A DNA stretch of 8,511 nucleotides from positions 1-8,511 of the forward strand of contig JAUVRF010000055.1 in the NCBI GenBank assembly GCA_030597775.1, read 5' to 3'. Within the stretch, counting starts at the first letter, position 1, and each line of letters opens with the position of its first letter. The notes under the pieces are model-generated. The model was given only the letters and a program-made list of their open reading frames with translations, was not told the origin of the DNA and ran no database searches. This stretch comes from Methanobacteriota archaeon (GTDB lineage: Archaea; Thermoplasmatota; DTKX01; GCA-020343715). The translations under genes and the position numbers were made by a program. Positions 1-6,035 of the stretch are shown here, in pieces.

Positions 1-1
1 C

Positions 2-1459
2 GAGGCGGCCTCCCGCCAGATCAAGCTCATCGGCATTGCTACAGGGATATCGGCCACAATCACATTCTTGAAGGACTTTCCCATCGTGCCCGTGGAGGGT
101 GCTAGCTACAGAGAATCCATCCTGGATGCCGCCTTCGGCGGCGACTGGTACTCCCACGGCGCCATCCACATACCGCCACAGTACCAGACTTGGGCAACGT
201 TCGAGTTCGGGTTGATACCGATCCAGATCGGCCTCGGTTGGTACATGAAGTTCCGCGTGGCCTTCCTGATGTCCCTGGGCACCCTGCTGACCTGGTATGT
301 CATCGGCCCGATGTCCTATTACTTCGAGACCCCCATCTACATAGTTGGCTTCGATTTCGTCTCGGTGCGCGACTTCCCCAACCCCTTCGCCGCGTTCACC
401 ACCCCCATCTTCGCATCCTACGGTAACATCGGACGCGTGATAGCGATAGGCGCCATCCTCGGCGGTGGCGTGACCGCACTGCTCAAGATGTACCCGGTGT
501 TCAAGCCCGCCATCCGGGATGTGAAGTTGGCCATGTCCGCCACCGGAAAGGACGCGGCCGAGGCTGGGGACTACATCCCCGGCAAGGGATGGTACGAGTG
601 GCCCCTCAGCCACATCCCCTACATGCTGGCCGTCGCCGGCATCTCCATCGTGGTCATCTTCGTGGTCGGCGGTTACCCGGTGGCACAGACGGTGGCCTTT
701 GCCATCATCCTTGTGACCACCACATTCTTCCTGGGCGCCATCTCCGTCAAGGTGATGGGAGAGACCGGGACGCAGCCAGTGTCGGGCACCAGTTTCATCA
801 CATTGCTCATGCTCGTGGGCGTCTTCAAGGCCATGGGCACGCCCGACGAGCTCATTGCCGTGATGGCGATATTGTGCACGACCATCTTCGGCTCCTCGAT
901 ATCCATGTCGGGAGCCATCATCGGTGACTACAAGATCGGCCTGTACATCGGCAACCGGCCATATCACCTGATGAAGTCCACACTCACGGGCATCATCTCG
1001 GGCGCGATCCTGGCCGTGGTCGGCGCGGTCATCTTCTCCGAGGGCATGTCCACCATCGACCCAGAGACCGGCAGGCCCGTCCTCGACCTCCTGGCACCCC
1101 AGGCAAATGCCTTCGCCAAGTTCCTCCAGGCCATCCTTGGAGCCGCGGCCGCACCCGTCACCCAGTACATCCTCTTCGGTGTCGTCCTGGGGATCTTCGC
1201 AGAGATGATGACGGGCCTGGGTACCGCATTCGGCCTGGGGATGTACTTCCACCTCCAGCTCACGTTGCCCATGCTGGTCGGCGGCGCCGCCCGGGACATC
1301 TGGGAGAAGAAGTTCCTGTACCCGAAGGCCAAGAGGGAGAAGTGGTCCGAGAGGCAAATTACATTAAAGGTGCTAGACACATTCATGATAGCGACCGGCC
1401 TCATCATCGGAGAGGCGATAATGGGCGTGATAGTCACCATCGTGCTGATGTTCGCATGA
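2..1459 (+). CDS. OPT-family oligopeptide/metal-chelate transporter, 5' truncated by the window edge
   Basis: This is an integral membrane transporter of the OPT (oligopeptide transporter) family, whose members move small peptides or metal-siderophore complexes into the cell, usually with protons. The reading frame is open from base 2. The first possible start, a TTG at 68, lies inside a hydrophobic helix, so the real start is upstream of the window. About 485 residues are visible. They hold roughly eleven hydrophobic segments, and full-length members usually have 600-700 residues, so the N-terminal helices are missing. Family-like stretches include GETGTQPVSGTSFI (codons from about 749), SGAIIGDYKIGLYIGNRPYH (from about 910), and the last-third segment EMMTGLGTAFGLGMYF followed by GGAARDIWEKK. 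The C-terminus ends in a long hydrophobic helix (MIATGLIIGEAIMGVIVTIV). A 50-codon membrane peptide gene follows after 24 nt and is probably co-transcribed. The substrate cannot be told from sequence. Confidence 0.9.
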   Translation, partial: EAASRQIKLIGIATGISATITFLKDFPIVPVEGASYRESILDAAFGGDWYSHGAIHIPPQYQTWATFEFGLIPIQIGLGWYMKFRVAFLMSLGTLLTWYVIGPMSYYFETPIYIVGFDFVSVRDFPNPFAAFTTPIFASYGNIGRVIAIGAILGGGVTALLKMYPVFKPAIRDVKLAMSATGKDAAEAGDYIPGKGWYEWPLSHIPYMLAVAGISIVVIFVVGGYPVAQTVAFAIILVTTTFFLGAISVKVMGETGTQPVSGTSFITLLMLVGVFKAMGTPDELIAVMAILCTTIFGSSISMSGAIIGDYKIGLYIGNRPYHLMKSTLTGIISGAILAVVGAVIFSEGMSTIDPETGRPVLDLLAPQANAFAKFLQAILGAAAAPVTQYILFGVVLGIFAEMMTGLGTAFGLGMYFHLQLTLPMLVGGAARDIWEKKFLYPKAKREKWSERQITLKVLDTFMIATGLIIGEAIMGVIVTIVLMFA

Positions 1460-1471
1460 TGTGCTGGTCAA

Positions 1472-1478
1472 GAGGTGA
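1472..1478 (+). promoter_or_regulatory. Shine-Dalgarno site of the small membrane peptide gene
   Basis: GAGGTGA lies 5 nt before the GTG at 1484. It is a strong match to the anti-SD of archaeal 16S rRNA. It decides the start of the short gene and is the best evidence that the gene is translated. Confidence 0.7.
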
Positions 1479-1483
1479 CGCAA

Positions 1484-1636
1484 GTGCCGAAATCACGTAA
1501 AAAACGGGCTGAGGGCAAGAAGAAGAAGAAGTGGTACCACCTCAGCAAGGAGAAGAAGAAGCAGCTGGTAGCTCTCTTCATCGTGGTCATCATGGTCGGG
1601 TCCGCCCTGGTCCTCATGATCACCTACGCCTACTAG
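1484..1636 (+). CDS. Small lysine-rich single-pass membrane peptide, 50 aa
   Basis: I do not recognise a family. The frame runs from GTG at 1484 to TAG at 1634-1636 and encodes 50 residues. Residues 2-26 are very basic: two lysine runs (K12-K16 and K24-K26) are encoded by AAG repeats, with WYHL between them. Residues 27-50 (QLVALFIVVIMVGSALVLMI then TYAY) form one membrane helix reaching the C-terminus. By the positive-inside rule the basic part should face the cytoplasm. The gene has a strong GAGGTGA Shine-Dalgarno site and begins 24 nt after the transporter stop on the same strand, so co-transcription is likely. It could be a small accessory subunit of the transporter or an unrelated membrane peptide; its function is unknown. 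The next gene on the opposite strand ends 9 nt beyond its stop. Confidence 0.7.
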   Translation: MPKSRKKRAEGKKKKKWYHLSKEKKKQLVALFIVVIMVGSALVLMITYAY

Positions 1637-1642
1637 GTAGGC
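1628..1642. terminator. Short inverted repeat at a convergent gene junction, possible bidirectional terminator
   Basis: GCCTAC (1628-1633) and GTAGGC (1637-1642) are perfect reverse complements. They flank exactly the TAG stop codon of the 50-aa gene as a 3-nt loop. The element sits in the gap before the stop of the opposite-strand gene (1646). There is no T-run after it on either strand, so termination is only a guess. Confidence 0.3.
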
Positions 1643-1645
1643 CGC

Positions 1646-2212
1646 TCACACCTTCGGGTCCAGGTCATCGTCCGAATAGTCCAGCCCCTGCTCCGCCCGC
1701 ATCCGGTCGCCGATGGACCCCTTCGGGACCCAGTCCTTGGGCGTCTTCTTGGAGACGTCGAAGCCCATCCGCTTCCACATCTGCTTCGACTTGTTCCACT
1801 CCGGTATCGCCAGGCCCGCCTCCAGGCGTCGTCCAAGGGGGAAATCCCATGGTCGCCTCGGCAAACGGTCCACCAGCTCGACCAGCAGTTGCCGTACTAC
1901 CCTGGTATCCTCGTAGGTGTAGTTGTCGATGCTCAGGAAGCTTATGTCCCCGCGGTGGGTCATCCTCATCTCCCAAGTGTCGAACTTGACATCGTCCAGG
2001 GGGTGCGTGACCCGGAACCGGAAGACGTAGGCGACCCTGGGGAACGGGAGGATCACGGAGAACCGGGTGTACATTCTCTCGCTCTTCTCGCGCAGGAACT
2101 CCCAGTCCATGGTCTCCATGGCCTCCCTCATGGCCACCGCCACGTGGGTGACCTGGTTGGCCATCGGGGTCTCCCAGGTCTTCAGCTGGGCCTCGATCCT
2201 CATCCGGCTCAT
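1646..2212 (-). CDS. Unrecognised 188-aa soluble protein, translationally coupled to nth
   Basis: I cannot assign a family. The 188 residues have no signal peptide and no membrane helix. Visible landmarks are an N-terminal helical part (1-48, with WETPMANQVTHVAVAMREAM), a central part of alternating strands (50-95: FSVILPFPRVAYVFRFRVTH, KFDTWEMRM, GDISFLSIDN), a helix (101-119), a proline/tryptophan segment (RRPWDFPLGRRLEAGL, 119-134), and a charged tail (SDDDLDPKV). The composition, rich in Trp, Met and charged residues, looks like a genuine protein rather than an antisense frame. The ATG at 2212 overlaps the nth TGA in an ATGA, and GGGGTGG just upstream can serve as ribosome binding site, so the two proteins are probably made from one message. 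A role beside base-excision repair is possible from position only. The in-frame ATG at codon 4 is an alternative start. Confidence 0.75.
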   Translation of the reverse strand: MSRMRIEAQLKTWETPMANQVTHVAVAMREAMETMDWEFLREKSERMYTRFSVILPFPRVAYVFRFRVTHPLDDVKFDTWEMRMTHRGDISFLSIDNYTYEDTRVVRQLLVELVDRLPRRPWDFPLGRRLEAGLAIPEWNKSKQMWKRMGFDVSKKTPKDWVPKGSIGDRMRAEQGLDYSDDDLDPKV

Positions 2213-2847
2213 TCAGCCACCCCCGCACGGGCGCAGTAGGGCGCGACCCCGCATTGGCCGCAGCGGGGCCGCTGGGGCTGACACACGGTCTTCCCGTGGC
2301 TGACCATCAGCTGGTTGATCTCAAGCCAGTGCTCCCTGGGAAGCAGCTCCACAAGGACCCGTTCGGTGGCCTCCGGTGTCCTGGTCTCGACCCATCCAAG
2401 GCGATTGGAGATCCTGTGGACGTGGGTGTCCACCGGGATCGCGGGCTCGGCGAAACCGTAGACCAGCACGCAGTTGGCCGTCTTCCGGCCCACCATGGGC
2501 AGTTCCAGAAGCTCGTCCATCGAGGATGGCACCTGGCCATCGTGCCGCTCCTCCAGCTGCTTGGCGGTCGCGATGATGGCCCTCGCCTTCTGCCTGTGGA
2601 AGCCGATGCTGTGGATTACGGCATCGACCTCGTCCTCGTCCGCCGCTGCCAGGGACGTCACGTCGGGCCACCTCGCCTTGACGTCCCGGAACACCCGTTC
2701 CGTTGTCTCGTCCCGGGTGCGCTGCGAGAGGATGGTGGCGATCAGCACATCGTATGGGGACGACCTGCGCTCCAGCATGGTCACTCCATGCATCTGCCTC
2801 AACGCCTCCATCACTGGAGTGTATTCAGGGGGCACGGCGACCCCCAT
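2209..2847 (-). CDS. nth: Endonuclease III, DNA glycosylase/AP lyase
   Basis: This enzyme removes oxidised pyrimidines from DNA and cuts the abasic site by beta-elimination, acting in base-excision repair. From the ATG at 2847 it has 212 residues, against 211 in E. coli Nth. The helix-hairpin-helix reads LPMVGRKTANCVL, with the catalytic lysine at 122. The catalytic aspartate is D140 in VDTHVHR. The 4Fe-4S cluster motif C-x6-C-x2-C-x5-C uses C189, C196, C199 and C205. All six key residues are offset by +2 from E. coli K120, D138, C187, C194, C197 and C203. The segment ILSQRTRDETT is the archaeal-type version of this helix. The frame stays open to 2961, but that extension overlaps the upstream surface-protein gene and is proline-rich and atypical, so I reject it. 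No clear Shine-Dalgarno precedes 2847; a GTG at 2835, preceded by GGGGGT, is the alternative start (208 aa). The stop overlaps the start of the next gene. Confidence 0.95.
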   Translation of the reverse strand: MGVAVPPEYTPVMEALRQMHGVTMLERRSSPYDVLIATILSQRTRDETTERVFRDVKARWPDVTSLAAADEDEVDAVIHSIGFHRQKARAIIATAKQLEERHDGQVPSSMDELLELPMVGRKTANCVLVYGFAEPAIPVDTHVHRISNRLGWVETRTPEATERVLVELLPREHWLEINQLMVSHGKTVCQPQRPRCGQCGVAPYCARAGVAE

Positions 2848-2879
2848 TGCAGGACCGGGGGAAAAGCCTTGCGCCAAGT

Positions 2880-5843
2880 TCAATCCGGGTCCGGGCGCCC
2901 ACGCCAGGCCAGGGACAGCATGCCCAAGACGGCGAGCAGGAGGAGGGCAAGGAGCATCCATCCCCAGAGGGAACTCGAGGGTTCCTGGGGGCCGTCATCG
3001 CCACCCCCGTTGCCATTGCCACCGTTACCGCCACCGTTACCACCGCCCCCGTCGTCACCGGCCATGACCTCGATGACCATCTGGGCGAGACCCGCGTCCT
3101 CGCCGTCGGAGACCGTGAGCACGATGGTGTAGTTGCCCTCCTTGGCGTAGGTATGCTCGACCTCCATCAGCGTCGAGGTGTTACCATCGCCCAGGTCCCA
3201 CAGGAAGCGCACCATGTCACCGTCGGGGTCGACAGAGCCTGCGGCGGACAGGCTTACCGGCTTGCCCGCCTGGGGGTCCGCCGTCAGAAGTGTGATGCGT
3301 GCGTGAGGCCGGTTGTTGGGAGGCATCGTGACCTCGATGGTGACGGTTGCATTGTCCGAGACGATGAAGGGGTCCGTCGTGAGCTCGAGGGTGATGATAT
3401 GGACGCCCACGGAAACATAGCGGGCCTCCAGTTCCCGACCCTCGCCCAGAAGGCCGTCCAGGTCCGAGGACCATCGGTAGACGGCACGGTACTCCGGGGG
3501 GTCCCATATGTCGAAGGACGAACCCTCGGCGGACAGGAGCACGGGGTCGCCCTCCAAGAGCACCGCCCCATCGGAGGGCGAGGAGATGTTGGCCACCGCG
3601 ACGGGTTCCGGTGCGAGCATCTGGACCGTCACCGAATCGGTGTATGGCTCGGGCAGCCACTCCGGGAAGAGGGGAGTGAGGACAACGGTGATGACGTGCT
3701 CCCCGTACGTGAGGCCGGTCAGGACACCCTGGGTACCCTCGACGGGAAGGGGCCCGTCCAGGCTGGATGTCCAGGTGATGTTCTGGACGGCGTCGATGTC
3801 CAGGTAGGGATGCTCCTCGATCGTGTGGTAAGCCCTAACCGTGACATCCTCCTCGGGGTCGTAGATGTCCCCATCTAGGGGCAGCACGATGGTGATGCCG
3901 AAATCCCCGGGAGGGACCGACACGATGGTGAAGGTCACGTTGGCCCGGGTCTCCAGACCCGACCGGTCAATGGCCCGTAGACCCACTGAGTGCTCCCCCG
4001 GGTCCAGGACTTGGTTCCCTGGCTCGCCCTCGATGTCCATCCCGTCCACGGTCCATCCCATGACGACGGGTCCGCCATCGGGGTCGACGGCGGTCACAAC
4101 GAGGGGAATGCCATCCCGGTGGTCCCAGGCGTTGTACGTTGCACCGTCCTCGGGTGAGGTGATCTCCCCCACGGGAGGCGTGCCAGCGTCGGGGCGTAGC
4201 ACAAGTACGATCTCTGGATTGCCCGTGATGTCGACCGATGACAAGTTCACCAGCTCTCCCAGGCTCGCATCGAGCAGATGTGGGGTGTAGTGTATCGTCC
4301 TGTTGCCGTTGGTGATCTCGTAGGAGGCGAACGCACTCGAGAATGCAAGCCCTTCCGTATTGGTGGTGGTCTCCTCCACCTTCTCATCCTGGGCATCATG
4401 GACCAGCACGGTGGCATCAATTGCCGGGCTCCCATCGGCGAGCTCCACATGGACCGTGAGGCCGTAGAACTGTAACACCCTCCCCTCGCCGTTGACCTCA
4501 CCTCCCGAGCCGAATGTGACATCGTTCATGGTGAAGGTATCGAACCACGAGACGATGCCCCATTCAGAGTTCTCCTGGAGGGCGCAGCCCTTGAGAGTTG
4601 CCCTGCTCCAGAACATCTCCACACCGTGCGTGCCTCCCACGATAGTGCAGCCATCGAGGATGGGATCAGCGTCCTCCACGTAGACGACATGCGCAGCCCC
4701 GGAACCGGACAGCACCGAGTCACTGATGGTGGCCCTGCTCCCGTTGATTATACTGACTGCGCCTCCCATCAGGGTCAGGTCCACGGAAAGTCCGTTGATG
4801 ACGGGTCCGCCGGAATCGATCGCCACGGCATAGCCCGGGGTCAAGAAGCTGGCGATGGTGCAGTCCGTCACCTTGGCGAAGGTGGCGTTGAGCACCATGG
4901 GGGCGATGGTGGTGGAGATCGTCACCCCATCGATGACCGGGGCGCTCCCCACCACGCTGATACCGACGGTGCTCAAGGAGATGTCGCAATCACGAACTGT
5001 TGGTGACGCGGCGATGGAAACGATGGCATTGAACCTCCATGAGAACTCACAGCCATCCACGACGGGCCTCGCGTTGCCGAAGACGAGGATCCCTATGACG
5101 GTCGGGGTCAACGAGAAGCCACCAAAGGAACATCCGGTGATGGTGGGGTGGGCCGCCACCGCCACCACGTCAGCCATGGCGTTCCCGTAGAACGTGCAGT
5201 TCTCGATGAGGGCGTCGGCGGAGAAGAGCAGTCCGACGCACACGATACCGCCCCCGTTGTTGATAATGTACGATCCCATGAACCTGGGCTCGATGTTCCC
5301 CGTCAGACCGGGCACGACCACGATCGCGAAGCCATTGCAGTCCTCCACAACGGTATCGTTCATGATGAACGAAGACGTATGCACGACCATGCCCTGGGGG
5401 GCCACGATGGATTCGATATCGTCGATACCGTTCAGGCGTCGTATCTCAGAACGCTCGATCGTGGTACTACCCGAAATGGTCATGTTGTACAGGCTGACAC
5501 CGTCGGCGCTGTCCAGGACGACCCCGTCAAGGACCAGGGTCCCTCCGGATTGCACCTCAACGTGGTAGGCGCCCGAGGTCGGCATGTTCAGGTAGAGGAT
5601 GGAGTCACGGATCTCGAGGGTACTGCCTGAGAGGACGGTCACGTTCCCGGAGACCGTGATGGACTCTGCCAGCACCATGGTGTCCGAGCCGATGACCCAA
5701 TCCCCGGACACTGGGGGCTGCACACCAGTTACTACCGCGTCGGCAGAGGTTGCCCCCAACGCCAGGGCGAGGACCATGATCGCCAATGAAAGGAGAAGGA
5801 CTGGCAGGCATCTCACACGTGGTCTGGAGGACTCGGTGGTCAT
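2880..5843 (-). CDS. Large secreted surface protein: beta-helix, Ig-like and PKD domains, C-terminal membrane anchor (987 aa)
   Basis: This is an exported protein held on the outer face of the cell membrane. In order it has a signal peptide (1-36, hydrophobic core about 13-30, likely cut after SADA); a right-handed beta-helix of the pectate-lyase/NosD type (about 40-455) with repeats every 21-27 residues of the form P-x-[IV]-x-[GD]-C-x-[FI]; a prealbumin/CarboxypepD-reg-like domain (about 461-552, TVHVELADGSPAIDATVLV); three Ig-like domains (about 553-644, 649-743 and 747-839); and a typical PKD domain (about 843-927) with GSVDPDGD, LWDLGDGN and HTYAKEGNYTI. A Gly/Asn/Asp linker (929-951), a membrane helix (958-980) and the tail RGRPDPD follow. 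Fourteen N-x-S/T sequons suggest N-glycosylation. No enzyme active site is recognisable, so binding or a structural role is as likely as polysaccharide cleavage. The ATG at 5843 has GGGAG 7 nt upstream. The gene is divergent from the propeller surface protein and lies just upstream of nth. Confidence 0.9.
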   Translation of the reverse strand: MTTESSRPRVRCLPVLLLSLAIMVLALALGATSADAVVTGVQPPVSGDWVIGSDTMVLAESITVSGNVTVLSGSTLEIRDSILYLNMPTSGAYHVEVQSGGTLVLDGVVLDSADGVSLYNMTISGSTTIERSEIRRLNGIDDIESIVAPQGMVVHTSSFIMNDTVVEDCNGFAIVVVPGLTGNIEPRFMGSYIINNGGGIVCVGLLFSADALIENCTFYGNAMADVVAVAAHPTITGCSFGGFSLTPTVIGILVFGNARPVVDGCEFSWRFNAIVSIAASPTVRDCDISLSTVGISVVGSAPVIDGVTISTTIAPMVLNATFAKVTDCTIASFLTPGYAVAIDSGGPVINGLSVDLTLMGGAVSIINGSRATISDSVLSGSGAAHVVYVEDADPILDGCTIVGGTHGVEMFWSRATLKGCALQENSEWGIVSWFDTFTMNDVTFGSGGEVNGEGRVLQFYGLTVHVELADGSPAIDATVLVHDAQDEKVEETTTNTEGLAFSSAFASYEITNGNRTIHYTPHLLDASLGELVNLSSVDITGNPEIVLVLRPDAGTPPVGEITSPEDGATYNAWDHRDGIPLVVTAVDPDGGPVVMGWTVDGMDIEGEPGNQVLDPGEHSVGLRAIDRSGLETRANVTFTIVSVPPGDFGITIVLPLDGDIYDPEEDVTVRAYHTIEEHPYLDIDAVQNITWTSSLDGPLPVEGTQGVLTGLTYGEHVITVVLTPLFPEWLPEPYTDSVTVQMLAPEPVAVANISSPSDGAVLLEGDPVLLSAEGSSFDIWDPPEYRAVYRWSSDLDGLLGEGRELEARYVSVGVHIITLELTTDPFIVSDNATVTIEVTMPPNNRPHARITLLTADPQAGKPVSLSAAGSVDPDGDMVRFLWDLGDGNTSTLMEVEHTYAKEGNYTIVLTVSDGEDAGLAQMVIEVMAGDDGGGGNGGGNGGNGNGGGDDGPQEPSSSLWGWMLLALLLLAVLGMLSLAWRGRPDPD
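3018..3041. repeat. Tandem 12-bp repeat in the Gly/Asn linker
   Basis: GCCACCGTTACC occurs twice in direct tandem (3018-3029 and 3030-3041). It is flanked by related degenerate units in the low-complexity stretch of about 2999-3060. On the coding (minus) strand each unit keeps the frame and encodes part of the Gly/Asn linker between the PKD domain and the membrane helix. Copy-number change would lengthen or shorten the stalk without shifting the frame. Confidence 0.6.
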
Positions 5844-5850
5844 GAGAACA

Positions 5851-5855
5851 CTCCC
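5851..5855 (-). promoter_or_regulatory. Shine-Dalgarno site of the beta-helix surface protein
   Basis: Reading the minus strand, GGGAG (5855 to 5851) is followed by 7 nt and then the ATG at 5843. It supports that start, which also places a proper signal peptide at the N-terminus. Confidence 0.55.
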
Positions 5856-5879
5856 GGTGGTATATTGCCCCTCCTGCCG

Positions 5880-5891
5880 TTAAATTGTTTG
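5880..5891 (-). promoter_or_regulatory. Possible TATA-like element for the beta-helix surface protein gene
   Basis: The minus strand reads CAAACAATTTAA here, an AT-rich patch about 40 nt before the ATG at 5843. A start site some 25 nt downstream would give a short leader containing only the ribosome binding site. The match to an archaeal TATA box is weak. The alternative is the near-palindromic TATA element at 5939-5954, read in the minus direction. Confidence 0.3.
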
Positions 5892-5938
5892 TGCCAGCAG
5901 GTTCGGGACGGCTGTACAACGGTGAACCACCCCTGGGC

Positions 5939-5954
5939 CTTATATATTATATAG
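5939..5954. promoter_or_regulatory. Near-palindromic archaeal TATA box in the divergent promoter region
   Basis: CTTATATATTATATAG stands out in a GC-rich background and fits an archaeal TATA box. On the plus strand it would start transcription at about 5968-5980, giving a leader of about 60 nt before the ATG at 6036. Its reverse complement, CTATATAATATATAAG, is nearly the same, so it could also serve the minus-strand gene, with a leader of roughly 70 nt. Direction is not settled by sequence. Confidence 0.6.
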
Positions 5955-5990
5955 TCGCGCATGACGATAATGGGTCAAGCTTATCTATTT

Positions 5991-6003
5991 CCCATTCAAT
6001 GGG
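5991..6003. promoter_or_regulatory. 13-bp palindrome, candidate operator
   Basis: CCCATT-C-AATGGG is a perfect inverted repeat with 6-bp arms around one central base. It lies directly after the TATA-like stretch TTATCTATTT (5981-5990) and about 33 nt before the start codon at 6036. The single-base spacer suits a dimeric DNA-binding protein better than an RNA hairpin. No regulator gene is present in the window. Confidence 0.35.
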
Positions 6004-6025
6004 GACCGACCTTGACATCAGGACC

Positions 6026-6031
6026 GAGGAG
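6026..6031 (+). promoter_or_regulatory. Shine-Dalgarno site of the propeller surface protein
   Basis: GAGGAG ends 4 nt before the ATG at 6036. It selects that start over the longer in-frame ATG at 5961, which lies almost on the TATA element. Confidence 0.6.
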
Positions 6032-6035
6032 CAGC

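Larger units (their letters stand above)
5844..6035. other. Divergent intergenic region between the two surface protein genes
   Basis: This is the only sizeable non-coding gap in the window (192 nt). It is clearly more AT-rich than the flanking genes, especially at 5880-5890 and 5939-6000. It holds a strong TATA-like element, a second TATA-like stretch (TTATCTATTT, 5981-5990), a 13-bp palindrome, and a ribosome binding site at each end. I see no credible gene in it. Confidence 0.75.

Noticed and set aside
68..70. TTG at 68 as the true start of the OPT transporter
   Set aside because: The frame is open to the left edge and encodes a hydrophobic helix continuous with the protein. OPT proteins are also longer than what is visible.
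1517..1561. AAG repeats at 1517-1531 and 1547-1561 as a microsatellite or repeat element
   Set aside because: They are the in-frame lysine codons of the 50-aa membrane peptide and are explained by that gene.
1665..2228. A 187-codon minus-strand frame overlapping the 188-aa gene in another phase
   Set aside because: Its translation is Gly/Pro/Arg/His-rich with no protein-like pattern. The chosen frame has balanced composition, strand/helix alternation and an ATGA coupling to nth.
2848..2961. N-terminal extension of endonuclease III to the ATG at 2961
   Set aside because: It would overlap the end of the surface-protein gene by about 80 nt and adds a proline-rich tract with no counterpart in Nth. 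The ATG at 2847 gives the usual family length and residue numbering.
2254..3878. Long plus-strand open frames opposite nth and the end of the beta-helix protein gene (292 and 391 codons)
   Set aside because: They lie antisense to genes with clear motifs, overlap each other, and encode low-complexity Arg/Gly/Asp/Pro/His-rich sequence typical of the opposite strand of GC-rich coding DNA.
4560..5345. The beta-helix as a pectate lyase or other polysaccharide lyase enzyme
   Set aside because: The fold pattern is clear, but I could not identify a catalytic Asp/Arg/Lys set, so I did not name an enzyme activity.
5148..5630. A 160-codon plus-strand frame opposite the beta-helix domain
   Set aside because: It is His/Asp/Gly/Arg-rich antisense sequence, with no ribosome binding site and no recognisable domain. 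The repeat pattern on the minus strand explains the open frame.
5961..6035. Upstream ATG at 5961 as the start of the propeller surface protein
   Set aside because: It has no Shine-Dalgarno, sits only a few bases after the TATA element, and would put 25 polar residues before the signal peptide. The ATG at 6036 has GAGGAG at the right distance.
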